Source of the DNA: Arenibacter echinorum | GTDB lineage: Bacteria; Bacteroidota; Bacteroidia; Flavobacteriales; Flavobacteriaceae | Assembly (NCBI RefSeq): GCF_003259375.1 | Contig: NZ_QLLN01000002.1 | Coordinates: 248,001-312,000, forward strand | Length of the DNA: 64,000 bases | Direction: 5' to 3' | Part shown: piece by piece, positions 1-8,632 of the stretch | How positions within the stretch are numbered: position 1 is the first letter of the stretch | Layout: each line of letters begins with the position of its first letter | Position numbers and translations under genes: made by a program | Notes under the pieces: model-generated | Told to the model about the DNA's origin: nothing | Databases searched by the model: none | Seen by the model: the letters and a program-made list of their open reading frames with translations, nothing else

Positions 1-1258
1 CAATGGAATGATTGTATGCTGCGTCTATTGGACCATTTGTTTCCTTTCTGCTCCTTACACATTCCATCCAATTCAACATATGCAGGGAGGTCATGTTATC
101 TGCTCCGGTATCCGCGGAGGTAACCACTTGTACAGCACTATCCGATAGATCAAACTCTGGCAATTTATTCTCTTGCATTCCCATTTTGTTGGCATGGGAA
201 GCATTTAATCCACCATTGGGACTCACCTTATTGGTGTCCAAGTTTAATTCTCCCCCGTTGGAATAGTAAATCTCCTTGGTACCCCCAGCAGAATTGGTAA
301 ACCTGGAAGAATATACCACTTGAAAACCTTTTGAAAGGTCATCCAATGGGCCATAATCGAATACCGCTGTCATAGTATCGTAATTCTTTCTTCCATCTTT
401 CCAAAGATAGATTCCGCCATTGGCTGCAACGCTACGCGGATGGTTCAATCCCGTAAACCAGTGTACGGTATCAATCTGGTGGGACATCCATTGTCCTGGA
501 ATTCCTGAAGAAAAAGGCCAAAACAATCTATATTCCAAATACTTTCTAGGATCCCAGGCCTCATAAGGTCGGTTCAGTAAATAACGCTTCCAATCGGTAT
601 CCGATTCCTTGATTTGACTGGTCAATTCGGGCAAGCGCCATCTGTCAGGCTGATTTACGTTCCAACTCATTTCAACCATTACGATATCCCCAAATTTTCC
701 CGATTTAATATAGTCGTTGGCCGCATGGTAGTTACGACCACTTCGCCTTTGGGAACCAATTTGAAACACGATACCGGAATCTTCCACCGCCTTTTTACCA
801 ACCCTTGCATCGTCCATAGTTTCTGCAAATGGCTTTTCTACGTAGATATCCTTTTTGGCATTGGCCGCCTGAACAGTATGTAGGGCATGTTGAAAATCTG
901 GAGTAGAAATTATGACGGCATCAATTTTATTTTCCTCGTACATTTCATCATGGTTTCTCCAAACCTTCATTTTGTCCCCAGTTTTTTCCTTCAGGTAGGC
1001 AGCTCCTTCATCCCTTCTGCGGTTCCAAATATCGGAAACCCCCACAATTTCAAAATTCTGCTTTTTGTGATGCCCCAAAAATGCAGGAATCAATGCACCT
1101 TTGGCCCTATTGGAAAACCCTGCAATTCCTACCCGTACCCTATCATTGGCACCAATTATCTTACTGTAGCTTTTGGCACTCATAGCATTAATTCCCAAGG
1201 CTATTCCTCCTGAGGCCAATGCCGTTTTCTTTATGAAATTTCTACGTCCTTCACCCAT
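1..1258 (-). CDS. Gfo/Idh/MocA family oxidoreductase, Tat-exported, 3' end cut by window edge
   Basis: The frame is open from ATG at 1258 to the window edge, 419 codons without a stop; the C-terminus lies outside. The N-terminus RRNFIKK followed by a hydrophobic stretch is a twin-arginine signal, so a folded, cofactor-loaded protein is probably exported. The NAD(P)-binding domain begins at VRVGIAGF, and the family hallmark EKP (EKPFAET) and a later H-x-x-DTVHW segment that could be catalytic are present. The family oxidises or reduces sugar hydroxyls with NAD(P). It lies 28 bp downstream of a double DUF1080 gene on the same strand and is probably cotranscribed. DUF1080 proteins are 3-keto-disaccharide hydrolases, so a 3-keto-glycoside route is a reasonable inference. 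The exact substrate cannot be read from the sequence. Confidence 0.9.
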   Translation of the reverse strand, partial: MGEGRRNFIKKTALASGGIALGINAMSAKSYSKIIGANDRVRVGIAGFSNRAKGALIPAFLGHHKKQNFEIVGVSDIWNRRRDEGAAYLKEKTGDKMKVWRNHDEMYEENKIDAVIISTPDFQHALHTVQAANAKKDIYVEKPFAETMDDARVGKKAVEDSGIVFQIGSQRRSGRNYHAANDYIKSGKFGDIVMVEMSWNVNQPDRWRLPELTSQIKESDTDWKRYLLNRPYEAWDPRKYLEYRLFWPFSSGIPGQWMSHQIDTVHWFTGLNHPRSVAANGGIYLWKDGRKNYDTMTAVFDYGPLDDLSKGFQVVYSSRFTNSAGGTKEIYYSNGGELNLDTNKVSPNGGLNASHANKMGMQENKLPEFDLSDSAVQVVTSADTGADNMTSLHMLNWMECVRSRKETNGPIDAAYNHSI

Positions 1259-1286
1259 AATCTTAATATTTTAAATTGAACCTTAT

Positions 1287-2669
1287 TTAAAACTCACGAA
1301 TTTTTATACTTCTAAAGGAAACATGGTCCCCATGATCCTGCAATAGGATCCTACCTGCTGGGATTGTTCCGAAATTTTCCCATTTCTCGTACTTGCTTTT
1401 TTCCACCAGAGCCTTAAATGCCTGGCTAAAACGGTCGTATTCCACCACCTTTACATTATTCAGCCAATGTTCAACATGGCCGCCTCTGACAACAATACGG
1501 GCATTGTTCCATTTATCTACCCCATTAAAGTTCTTGCCCCTTGAATTTTCAAAGTTCTCTGCACGGATAAGATCATATAGGGACCCCACGGTCCTATTAC
1601 CATTTTTTCCCATTTTGGCATCTGGATGCTCCTTGTCATCCAACACCTGAAACTCCAGGCCAATGGCCGAACCTTCGCCCATATTAAGCCCTGGATCTAC
1701 AAAATATTTAATCCCACTATTAGCCCCTTTGGTCAACTTAAAATCAACACTTAACTCAAAATTGCTAAACGCATCCGTTGTTACAATGTCTCCACCATTT
1801 CTGGATTCGGCGCCATCAGATGAAAGAACACTTAGTGTGCCCTGTTCCATATTCCAGCCTTTCTCTGGAAACGCATTCAGTTTGGCACCTCGCCATCCTT
1901 CCGATGTTTTTCCATCCCATAATAATCGCCAGCCTTTTCTAATTTCATCTGAGGTAAGCTGATTTTGCAAATAGCTTATTTCCGGAGCATATACGGCAAC
2001 CTGCTTACGCTCCTTCTCCAAATCTGTGGTTTTTATCCTAATATTCTTCCATTTCACTATTTTGCCTTCCAAACTAGCTTCGTGAATGGAATGAACCTGA
2101 AAAGCAATAAATCCTTTCGCAGTAACATCATCTACCAAGTTGGCACACTGTATTCCGTTTATCCAAGTTCTAATGTTGTTACCAATGGCCTCAATTCTAT
2201 AATGGTTCCATTCCCCAGATTTAAAAGCATTTTGTCCCTTAACGTTTCTGGACAAAGGATATAACCATCCCCTTCTTGCCTCATCGTAAATTCCCCCGGC
2301 CCATTTTCTATCACTGGTTTCAATTTCACACTGATATCCATGCACCCTTCCATCCATATATTCGGGAAGGCTCAAACTTCTAAATTGAACTCCGGAATTC
2401 AGTCCGTTTTCTACAAATACATCAAACTCCAAAATGAAATCGCCATAGGCCTTTTTGGTGGCCATAAAACTATTGGGCGTATTCAACCTAGAGGTTCCGA
2501 TCATTTCCCCATTTTCAATTTTATACTTTGCGTTTCCGTTCAATTGTTCAAAATTGGAAAAATCCTTACCATTAAAAAGTGTTTCCCACCCATCTTGGGC
2601 AAAAGCATTGAAAAAAGTAAAATGAAGCAGTGCTACCAAGAATATCTTGGTCATTTTCCTATTAGCCAT
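1287..2669 (-). CDS. Secreted protein with two DUF1080 (3-keto-disaccharide hydrolase) domains
   Basis: A 460-aa protein with a Sec signal peptide ([19 protein letters not shown], cleavage near residue 24). Two LamG-like DUF1080 units follow: residues about 26-213, opening with [15 protein letters not shown], and about 245-460, opening with [14 protein letters not shown]. Characterised DUF1080 members hydrolyse 3-keto-glycosides after C3 oxidation by a Gfo/Idh/MocA enzyme, and such an enzyme follows directly on the same strand. Both products appear to be periplasmic. A second ATG lies at 2654; 2669 is kept because it gives a basic n-region. A perfect LacI-type palindrome lies 17-36 bp upstream, so sugar-responsive repression is likely. 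The natural glycoside is unknown. Confidence 0.9.
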   Translation of the reverse strand: MANRKMTKIFLVALLHFTFFNAFAQDGWETLFNGKDFSNFEQLNGNAKYKIENGEMIGTSRLNTPNSFMATKKAYGDFILEFDVFVENGLNSGVQFRSLSLPEYMDGRVHGYQCEIETSDRKWAGGIYDEARRGWLYPLSRNVKGQNAFKSGEWNHYRIEAIGNNIRTWINGIQCANLVDDVTAKGFIAFQVHSIHEASLEGKIVKWKNIRIKTTDLEKERKQVAVYAPEISYLQNQLTSDEIRKGWRLLWDGKTSEGWRGAKLNAFPEKGWNMEQGTLSVLSSDGAESRNGGDIVTTDAFSNFELSVDFKLTKGANSGIKYFVDPGLNMGEGSAIGLEFQVLDDKEHPDAKMGKNGNRTVGSLYDLIRAENFENSRGKNFNGVDKWNNARIVVRGGHVEHWLNNVKVVEYDRFSQAFKALVEKSKYEKWENFGTIPAGRILLQDHGDHVSFRSIKIREF

Positions 2670-2685
2670 AACATTAAAGTATTAA

Positions 2686-2705
2686 TTTCGTTAACGTTAA
2701 CGAAA
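2686..2705. promoter_or_regulatory. Perfect 20-bp palindrome, LacI-family type operator
   Basis: The sequence TTTCGTTAACGTTAACGAAA is its own reverse complement over all 20 bases, with a central CG as in LacI/PurR/CcpA-type operators (core GTTAACGTTAAC). It lies 17 bp upstream of the DUF1080 start on the minus strand, a position suited to repression. No LacI-family gene is visible in the window; it may lie beyond the left edge with the rest of the operon. Confidence 0.7.
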
Positions 2706-2793
2706 ATATAAAAATATGTTGAGACAATCACACAATAATTCACAAATTCATACATAAAATTTATAATAGACAAGAATTAACTAAAATTACCAA

Positions 2794-2801
2794 CAAATTT
2801 A
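2794..2801 (-). promoter_or_regulatory. Possible -7 box (TAAATTTG) for the DUF1080 operon
   Basis: On the minus strand TAAATTTG matches the Bacteroidota -7 consensus TAnnTTTG exactly, about 125 bp upstream of the DUF1080 start. Transcription from here would run through the palindrome at 2686-2705, so a repressor bound there would act as a roadblock. No convincing -33 TTG is present at the usual spacing, so this is tentative. Confidence 0.3.
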
Positions 2802-2936
2802 TAGCATATTCTGAAATTTTAAGCCTTTAGACTACTTCCTAATATATACTTGCAACCGATCTTTGCAAAATTATAGGATAACCTTATCTTGTGTCCTTAT
2901 ACTTTTAATTCCTCAACTCCTTTTAGAATACTATCA

Positions 2937-3899
2937 ATGCCTATAATCAATTCCAAATACAACCCACCATTCCCCTTTAAAAATGGACATTTCTCCACAA
3001 TCTATTCCGGATTGATCAGAAAGATTGATGGACTGACCCAAATAAGGGAACGCATAGAGCTGAGTGATGGGGATTTTTTGGATTTGGATTGGAGCTACGC
3101 CCCAAAGCCGTCTTCCGGAGTGGTAATACTTTTACACGGTTTGGAAGGCAATGCGCAAAGACCCTATATTACCGGGAGTGCAAAACAATTCAATGCCGTT
3201 GGCATAGATGCCTGTGCCGTTAACTATAGAGGTTGCAGTGGTGAAACCAATCGCCTTTTCCAATCTTATCATTCCGGAGCCACGGAAGATTTGGAAGCCG
3301 TAATAAACCATATACTAAAAGAAAAAAAATACGCTAATATTTACCTCAAGGGGTTTAGCCTAGGCGGTAATTTGACCCTGAAATACTTAGGGGAAGGAAG
3401 GTCCGTACCCAAAGAAATAAAAGGGGCGGTGGCAGTCTCTGTCCCCTGTAACTTGCACAGTTCATTATTGGAACTATTGAAACCAAAAAACATACTGTAC
3501 GCCAAACGTTTCAAGAAACATCTTATAGAAAAACTTCGTGCAAAACAGCTTCTTTTTCCGGATAAGATAAGTGATCTGGATATCGCCAAGATAAACAACC
3601 TAAAAGATTTTGACGACGTCTATACCAGTCGGGCACATGGATTTAAGGATGCCATTGATTATTACCAAAAATCCAGTTCGCTTCAATTTATCCATGCCAT
3701 TAGAACCCCCACCCTGATTATAAATGCACAAAATGATTCCTTTTTAGGGGACCAATGTTATCCTCACAAGGAAGCTGAACAAAATAATTCCGTACATTTT
3801 GAACTTCCCTTGTACGGAGGTCATGTAGGCTTTTATGGCCAAAAAAATATCACCTATACTGAAAAAAGGGCATTAAAATTCGTTGAAGAATTATATTAA
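2937..3899 (+). CDS. YheT-like alpha/beta hydrolase
   Basis: A 320-aa alpha/beta hydrolase of the COG0429 (YheT) type. The N-terminal segment PPFPFKNGHFSTIYSGLIRK is characteristic of this family. The oxyanion region is LLHGLEGN, the nucleophile elbow GFSLGGN (Ser), with Asp in NAQNDSFL and His in YGGHVGFYG completing the triad. No signal peptide is evident, so it is probably cytoplasmic or peripheral. ATG at 2937 is chosen over a TTG at 2889 because the family match begins there. It is read alone and followed after 42 bp by the cytochrome gene. Family members are short-chain or acyl esterases; the natural substrate is unknown. Confidence 0.85.
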   Translation: MPIINSKYNPPFPFKNGHFSTIYSGLIRKIDGLTQIRERIELSDGDFLDLDWSYAPKPSSGVVILLHGLEGNAQRPYITGSAKQFNAVGIDACAVNYRGCSGETNRLFQSYHSGATEDLEAVINHILKEKKYANIYLKGFSLGGNLTLKYLGEGRSVPKEIKGAVAVSVPCNLHSSLLELLKPKNILYAKRFKKHLIEKLRAKQLLFPDKISDLDIAKINNLKDFDDVYTSRAHGFKDAIDYYQKSSSLQFIHAIRTPTLIINAQNDSFLGDQCYPHKEAEQNNSVHFELPLYGGHVGFYGQKNITYTEKRALKFVEELY

Positions 3900-3941
3900 A
3901 ATAATCTATTTATTATCTTCGTGAAATAATATACCTAAACG

Positions 3942-4421
3942 ATGAGAAAATTATTTATCCCTTTGGCCTTAGCTGGATTAATCCTTAGCTGTGGCGAAAA
4001 AAAAGAAGAAAAGAAGGAAGGTTTTGAAATGAACCGTACCAAAAAAGAAGTCAAAGCGGAACCTGTAAGTGAGGGAGTACCTGTTGACATGAACAACAAA
4101 GGTGTTGGGCCTATTAAATCTGTAACATTTGCAGATGAAATAGATACCGAGCTGGCAGCCAAAGGACAAAAAACATTCAGTACCATTTGTGTGGCCTGCC
4201 ATATGGCCGAGCAGCGTTTAATTGGACCTGCACTAAAAGGTGTTTTTGAAAGAAGAAGCCCAGAATGGGTTATGAACATGATCCTGAACCCAGATGGTAT
4301 GCTTAAGGAAGACCCTATAGCCAAGGCCTTGTTGAAGGAGTATAACAATGCCGTTATGCTAAACCAGAATCTTTCCGAAGAGGATGCTCGTGCGGTAGCG
4401 GAGTATTTAAGGACCTTATAG
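3942..4421 (+). CDS. Lipoprotein c-type cytochrome, monoheme
   Basis: A 159-aa lipoprotein: signal peptide with lipobox LILSC, then a charged K/E-rich linker, then a class I cytochrome c domain. The heme motif is CVACH at about residues 83-87; a Met in the segment after PDGM or in AVMLNQ is the likely axial ligand. The C-terminal helix SEEDARAVAEYLRTL is typical of cytochrome c domains. It should sit on the outer face of the inner membrane or in the periplasm and pass electrons between respiratory partners, which are not encoded nearby. A possible -7 box (TATCTTCG, 3914-3921) precedes it and a long hairpin at 4435-4477 follows. Confidence 0.88.
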   Translation: MRKLFIPLALAGLILSCGEKKEEKKEGFEMNRTKKEVKAEPVSEGVPVDMNNKGVGPIKSVTFADEIDTELAAKGQKTFSTICVACHMAEQRLIGPALKGVFERRSPEWVMNMILNPDGMLKEDPIAKALLKEYNNAVMLNQNLSEEDARAVAEYLRTL

Positions 4422-4434
4422 TACACTAAAAATA

Positions 4435-4477
4435 AAATGCGTTTGCACCAATAATTTAGGTTGTTGCAAACGCATTT
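4435..4477. terminator. Bidirectional hairpin terminator between cytochrome c and SulP genes
   Basis: Perfect 13-bp arms AAATGCGTTTGCA (4435-4447) and TGCAAACGCATTT (4465-4477) with a 17-nt loop. On the minus strand it is followed by TTATTTTTAG. It lies between two convergent genes and probably serves both. Confidence 0.8.
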
Positions 4478-4519
4478 CTTATATATTATTATTCTGTGAC
4501 GAATATCCTAAGGTCGAAA

Positions 4520-6097
4520 CTAAACCTTATCCACAACTACCTTGTAAGTAGGATCTTCGATTACATTCACATCAATAATTTCATTGGCATTCTCCAATAA
4601 CCTGATACAGTCGCGACTTAAATGTTTTAGGTGCACTTTTTTACCCACCTTGGCATAGCGTTCAGTTAATTTGTTGAGGGCCTCAATTCCAGACATATCT
4701 GCAACCCTACTTTCCTTAAAATCGATAATTACTTCGTTGGGATCGTTCTGTATATCAAACTTTTCGGCAAAGGCAGTGGTCGACCCAAAAAATAATGGTC
4801 CGTAAATTTCATAATGTTTTATCCCGTTTTCATCCGTAGATTTTCTAGCTCTAATCCGTTTGGCATTCTCCCAGGAATAGGCCAAGGCAGAAATAATTAC
4901 CCCGAACAATACGGCAACGGCCAAATTATGGGTAATGGCCGTAATCAAGGTAACCAACACCATTACAACAACATCTGAGGTAGGCATTTTTCTAAATGTC
5001 TTAAAACTTGCCCACTCAAAAGTTCCAATGGCCACCATAAACATTAGTCCAACCAAAGCGGCCATGGGCAATTGTTCTATTAAATTGGAACCGAACATTA
5101 TAAATATCAGCAACATTACGGCAGCGGTGATTCCCGATAACCGGGCCCTAGCGCCAGCCGATGTATTGATCAAACTTTGTCCTATCATAGCACAACCTCC
5201 CATCCCAGATAAGAATCCGGAAAAAATATTCGCTGTTCCCTGTGCTATACATTCTTTGTTACCACTTCCGCGAGTGTCAGTAATTTCGTCTATTATATTT
5301 AAGGTAAGCAAACTCTCAATTAAACCAACACCGGCAACAATGCCCGCAAAGGGAAAAATTATTTTTAAGGTTTCCAGTGTAAAAGGTATATTGGGTATGG
5401 ACAAGGGAGGAAATCCTCCTTTAATGGATTGGCCTTCAACCATTGTATCCGCTACTGTAAGCGTATCTATACCAAAGCCCAAAACGATGGCCGATACCAC
5501 TACGATCGCCAACAAGGAAGAGGGAATCGCCTTGGTTATTTTTGGGAAACCCCAAATGATCAACATTGTTAAAAGAGTTAATCCAAGCATGGTCCAAAAA
5601 GGCATTCCCGACATCAATTCTGAGGTTCCCTTGATATAGAAATTAGGGAACTGGGCCATAAATATTATAATGGCCAGTCCGTTTACAAATCCGAACATCA
5701 CCGGATGTGGAACCAAACGTATAAATTTACCCAATTTTAAAACTCCGGCCATTATTTGCAATAGGCCGGCAATGATCACTGTAGCAAAAACATAATTCAA
5801 TATAGTTTCTGGAGTAATCCCTGGGAAAGTATTCTTCAATTCCAAAATTAATCCCACAAAAATAACTGCTACTGCTCCCGTTGCACCGGATATCATTCCT
5901 GGTCTACCACCCAAAATAGAGGTCACCAATGCCAGAACAAAGGCTGCATATAGTCCTGTTAGCGGTGAAAACCCAGGGATCAAGGCAAAAGCAATTGCCT
6001 CGGGAACCAAAGCAAGGGCCACGGTCAAACCGGACAAAATCTCGGTCTTATAATCTACTTTTTGTTTAAAATCGAATAGATTTAAATACTTCTTCAC
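4520..6097 (-). CDS. SulP family anion permease with STAS domain
   Basis: A 525-aa SulP (SLC26-like) transporter. The N-terminal part opens with LTVALALVPEAIAFALIPGFSPLTGLY-type sequence, the first transmembrane signature of the family, followed by about 12-14 membrane segments; SGATGAVAV is the substrate-site region. A C-terminal STAS domain starts near residue 430 (FFGSTTAFAEKF, then SRVADMSGIEAL). SulP proteins carry sulfate, bicarbonate or other anions; sequence alone does not settle which. It stands alone, unlike the two SulP genes at 44-49 kb that flank a carbonic anhydrase. An exact -7 box lies 20 bp upstream. Confidence 0.9.
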   Translation of the reverse strand: MKKYLNLFDFKQKVDYKTEILSGLTVALALVPEAIAFALIPGFSPLTGLYAAFVLALVTSILGGRPGMISGATGAVAVIFVGLILELKNTFPGITPETILNYVFATVIIAGLLQIMAGVLKLGKFIRLVPHPVMFGFVNGLAIIIFMAQFPNFYIKGTSELMSGMPFWTMLGLTLLTMLIIWGFPKITKAIPSSLLAIVVVSAIVLGFGIDTLTVADTMVEGQSIKGGFPPLSIPNIPFTLETLKIIFPFAGIVAGVGLIESLLTLNIIDEITDTRGSGNKECIAQGTANIFSGFLSGMGGCAMIGQSLINTSAGARARLSGITAAVMLLIFIMFGSNLIEQLPMAALVGLMFMVAIGTFEWASFKTFRKMPTSDVVVMVLVTLITAITHNLAVAVLFGVIISALAYSWENAKRIRARKSTDENGIKHYEIYGPLFFGSTTAFAEKFDIQNDPNEVIIDFKESRVADMSGIEALNKLTERYAKVGKKVHLKHLSRDCIRLLENANEIIDVNVIEDPTYKVVVDKV

Positions 6098-6116
6098 GTC
6101 TTTGTTTTTAAGGGCG

Positions 6117-6124
6117 CAAAAGTA
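6117..6124 (-). promoter_or_regulatory. -7 promoter box (TACTTTTG) of the SulP gene
   Basis: The minus strand reads TACTTTTG, an exact TAnnTTTG box, 20-27 bp upstream of the SulP start, giving a leader of roughly 13 nt. No clear -33 TTG is visible. Confidence 0.45.
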
Positions 6125-6180
6125 GTGGATTTTCTGGTTTTAAGGACCATGATATCCCTAAATGTGACATAAACAACAAA

Positions 6181-7152
6181 TTACCAGGATTGAAGCCCTA
6201 ATAATTTCTCCCCCAAAGTATTTAATTCAGCAGTATTATATTTAGTTTGTTCCCAATTTCTGGGATCACCGGGAAAGGCGTAACCCTCTGGTGCCAATCT
6301 ATTTCTCCAAGCGTTGATGCGCCAATCCCGGAGCGGCCCGTTATCCTCTTCCGCCGGCATCATAGAAATATACTGGGCAATACGCACTTTGTCCTTTGAA
6401 CGATTGGGCCTTATTCCATGAGGTTGGGTACTATTAAAAATTAATAGATCGCCCGCCTCCATTTTAACCTTTATTATTTTATCCTGTATGGCGCTTACGT
6501 CCGGCTTAAAACGATCCCTTTCTTTGGGCTGGGTCAGTTTCCAAGTATCATAATTTCTATATAACCAAGGGATGCATTGAAATCCTCCCATATTTTCATC
6601 GGTCTGGTCTACTAAGGCCAATACGCCCTGCACATTCTGGGGCCTTGTTTCAGGGTCGTAGTCCCAATGTATAAACCCTTTTTGTTGAAATCCAGCCCTA
6701 ATTGGGAAATTTAGATTGGCCCTGTCAATGGTTACCCAAAGTTTTTCAGTTCCCCAGACATCCACGAAGGCATCATAAATCTTCGGTTCCTGTCTATTGT
6801 TCCATAAAAGTTGGTGATTATACACTTCTACCATTCCAGTTCCCGTTAATTCCTTCATTTTCATTTCTGCCCTTGGTGGAGTATACCATGTCTTGGGATC
6901 CCCGGAATCTTTTTCTTCAAATTCCCATATAAAATTGGCTGTTATCTGTGCTTGATCTTTAGAAATCACATTTTTGATAACGATATATCCGTTGTACTGC
7001 CAAAATTTCCAATCCTCCTCACTCAGTATCCTTAATGGTTTTCCATTACTTCTGTCGTTCAAAATAATTTTGCCAGTGGCGGAGGTGGATGGGTTGCCCG
7101 GTATCTCCGCATGGGGATTCCCCTTTTTCAAATTAGTATCCTTGGATTTCAT
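6181..7152 (-). CDS. Phytanoyl-CoA dioxygenase (PhyH) family protein
   Basis: A 323-aa Fe(II)/2-oxoglutarate-dependent oxygenase of the PhyH family. The iron-binding facial triad is visible as H-W-D in GFIHWDYDP and a distal His in QPHGIRPNRS, where the following Arg should bind 2-oxoglutarate. The central segment QGVLALVDQTDENMGGFQCIPW is typical of the fold. No signal peptide, so cytoplasmic. Such enzymes hydroxylate varied small molecules and the substrate here is unknown. The gene is monocistronic between the SulP gene and an unknown lipoprotein, both on the same strand. Confidence 0.85.
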   Translation of the reverse strand: MKSKDTNLKKGNPHAEIPGNPSTSATGKIILNDRSNGKPLRILSEEDWKFWQYNGYIVIKNVISKDQAQITANFIWEFEEKDSGDPKTWYTPPRAEMKMKELTGTGMVEVYNHQLLWNNRQEPKIYDAFVDVWGTEKLWVTIDRANLNFPIRAGFQQKGFIHWDYDPETRPQNVQGVLALVDQTDENMGGFQCIPWLYRNYDTWKLTQPKERDRFKPDVSAIQDKIIKVKMEAGDLLIFNSTQPHGIRPNRSKDKVRIAQYISMMPAEEDNGPLRDWRINAWRNRLAPEGYAFPGDPRNWEQTKYNTAELNTLGEKLLGLQSW

Positions 7153-7183
7153 TTCCTTGACTTTTTAAGGTAGCGTACAGTAC

Positions 7184-7203
7184 ATTAAATTAAGGAATTT
7201 AAT
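7184..7203. repeat. AT-rich inverted repeat upstream of the PhyH gene
   Basis: Arms ATTAAATT and AATTTAAT with an AAGG spacer, 32-51 bp upstream of the PhyH start. It may be an operator, but such AT-rich dyads arise easily by chance. Confidence 0.25.
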
Positions 7204-7284
7204 TAGAAAAAAAACTTAGTTGCACACTAAACGGATTGTGGAATTGCTCCTATGGAATGTTCTGGGAAAATGATGAATAAAAAA

Positions 7285-7313
7285 ACCGCCCTGGGCAATT
7301 ACTCCAAGACGGT
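7285..7313 (-). terminator. Intrinsic terminator downstream of the 7.4-8.3 kb lipoprotein gene
   Basis: On the minus strand arms ACCGTCTTGG and CCAGGGCGGT pair over 10 bp (two G-U wobbles) around a 9-nt loop and run into TTTTTTTATTC. The mismatches on the plus strand become wobble pairs only on the minus strand, which fixes the direction. Confidence 0.75.
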
Positions 7314-7352
7314 CTTTAACTAAATAACCAACCAAAAACTTCTTTATATCGC

Positions 7353-7372
7353 TGCCGTAAAACCTTACGGCA
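7353..7372 (-). repeat. Short hairpin just after the lipoprotein stop codon
   Basis: Perfect 8-bp arms TGCCGTAA and TTACGGCA with a 4-nt loop, lying in the 3' untranslated part of the lipoprotein transcript and ahead of the main terminator. It lacks a T-run and could stabilise the 3' end. Confidence 0.45.
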
Positions 7373-7376
7373 ATAA

Positions 7377-8303
7377 TTATATCTTTCTTTTTCTGACCAC
7401 CTTCATGGTTCCATATTCGGTTTTTGTCCTTTTCTTGTCCAATTGGGATATACCAGATTTCAAATAGCTAATAAATCCCTTTCCCTTAAACTTGTAAACC
7501 GTTCCACTAGAGGAATGATACAGCTCTATTGTACTATCATTTATAACGTACAACTCAAAGTAATCATTGCCCATGAAGTCATAATCCAGTGTTAAAGTTT
7601 TGAGCGTTTCATCGTTATAAACGCCAAATACTGAATACTCCCCACTATAATCCCATAAAACATCGTCCAAATGCATCCCACTGGGGTCTACCGAGGAATT
7701 AAACATACTTCTGTTGCCTTCAATATAGAACTGTAAATAATTTTCCGAATCAAAATCGTTCAGTAATCCTTCCTTACTCGTGGTTACCTTTTCCCAAACA
7801 TCATATTCCTGCAATAGATATTCAATATTGTCATAAAATACCATGTCATAATCAAAGTTATTTCTTTGATATCCCTCCAAATAATATGAGGTTCGGCTAT
7901 TGGAATCATATAATTCAATGGTATTGTTATCCACCATGAATACCTCCAAGCTCCAATAACCGTCCACATCATGGTTAATTTGAAGCCTTCCATTGGCAGT
8001 ATTGAAATACCCAACATCCAATCCAAAGCCATTCCCTGTTTTACCAATACCTACAATATTGTTATTGGCAAAAACGGTTTCACCCACAAATGAGACGGTA
8101 AATGCACGTTGTAAAAAAGGAACCTCCCTATTGCCTGAAGTAGCATTGATATCTACATACCAAAGCTCATGGGATTTTAATAAGGCATGAACATTTAAAA
8201 CGGGTTCATCAATATATTCGTCCTCAATAATAACTTCGGTATAACAAGCTGTTGCCAAAACGGCTAGGGTTAAAGTTGTAAATAGTAGTTTTATAGTTCT
8301 CAT
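7377..8303 (-). CDS. Lipoprotein of unknown function
   Basis: A 308-aa predicted lipoprotein. The start at 8303 is chosen because MRTIKLLFTTLTLAVLATAC forms a full signal peptide with lipobox LATAC; the frame stays open 31 codons further upstream but without a plausible N-terminus. The mature part is rich in aromatic and acidic residues and contains two similar segments, VDGYWSLEVFMVDNNTIELYD and DYDFMGNDYFELYVINDSTIELYH, so it is probably an internal duplication of a beta-rich unit. I do not recognise the family. The C-terminus is basic (KVVRKRKI). A 29-bp dyad lies 53-81 bp upstream and a clear terminator follows. Confidence 0.75.
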   Translation of the reverse strand: MRTIKLLFTTLTLAVLATACYTEVIIEDEYIDEPVLNVHALLKSHELWYVDINATSGNREVPFLQRAFTVSFVGETVFANNNIVGIGKTGNGFGLDVGYFNTANGRLQINHDVDGYWSLEVFMVDNNTIELYDSNSRTSYYLEGYQRNNFDYDMVFYDNIEYLLQEYDVWEKVTTSKEGLLNDFDSENYLQFYIEGNRSMFNSSVDPSGMHLDDVLWDYSGEYSVFGVYNDETLKTLTLDYDFMGNDYFELYVINDSTIELYHSSSGTVYKFKGKGFISYLKSGISQLDKKRTKTEYGTMKVVRKRKI

Positions 8304-8355
8304 ATGATATAGATTGATGTTACCTATACAAGTAAAACAATCATTATGCCAATAA

Positions 8356-8384
8356 TATAAAATATTGATTATCAATATTTTATA
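8356..8384. promoter_or_regulatory. 29-bp hyphenated palindrome upstream of the lipoprotein gene
   Basis: Perfect 14-nt arms TATAAAATATTGAT and ATCAATATTTTATA around a single central T. The inner core TTGATTATCAA is a possible binding site. It lies 53-81 bp upstream of the ATG at 8303, where a promoter is expected. Confidence 0.6.
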
Positions 8385-8434
8385 AACAAAAAACATTGAA
8401 AAATATTTACAAGAACAAAAACTTGGGTTGCCAA

Positions 8435-8533
8435 TTAGACACCAAAACTTATACCGATGGTATTGAATTCTAGTTTTGAATCTCCAAAAAACAGTCCTAC
8501 ATTGCCATAGATTTTATTCAACCATGTGCTCCT
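8435..8533 (-). pseudogene. Possible C-terminal remnant of an outer-membrane beta-barrel protein
   Basis: The minus strand encodes 32 residues ending at a TAA, including KIYGNVGLFFGDSKLEF and then NTIGISFGV, with no start codon and a stop just upstream. The alternating hydrophobic pattern and the GISFGV end resemble the last strands of flavobacterial outer-membrane barrel proteins. It may be a relic of a deleted gene; the stretch is short and chance is possible. The rest of 8304-8632 shows only the dyad above. Confidence 0.35.
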
Positions 8534-8632
8534 CTAAATTAATACCGGAAAATTGATGGGCCATTGATTTTTTTTAATAGGGAGATACCTTGGTTATTGG
8601 GTCTTGGGTGTACAACAAGAAATATCAAATAA

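Noticed and set aside
12-1213. Several plus-strand open frames over the first 1.2 kb
   Set aside because: The minus strand has a continuous 419-codon Gfo/Idh/MocA reading frame with family motifs; the plus frames are shadows.
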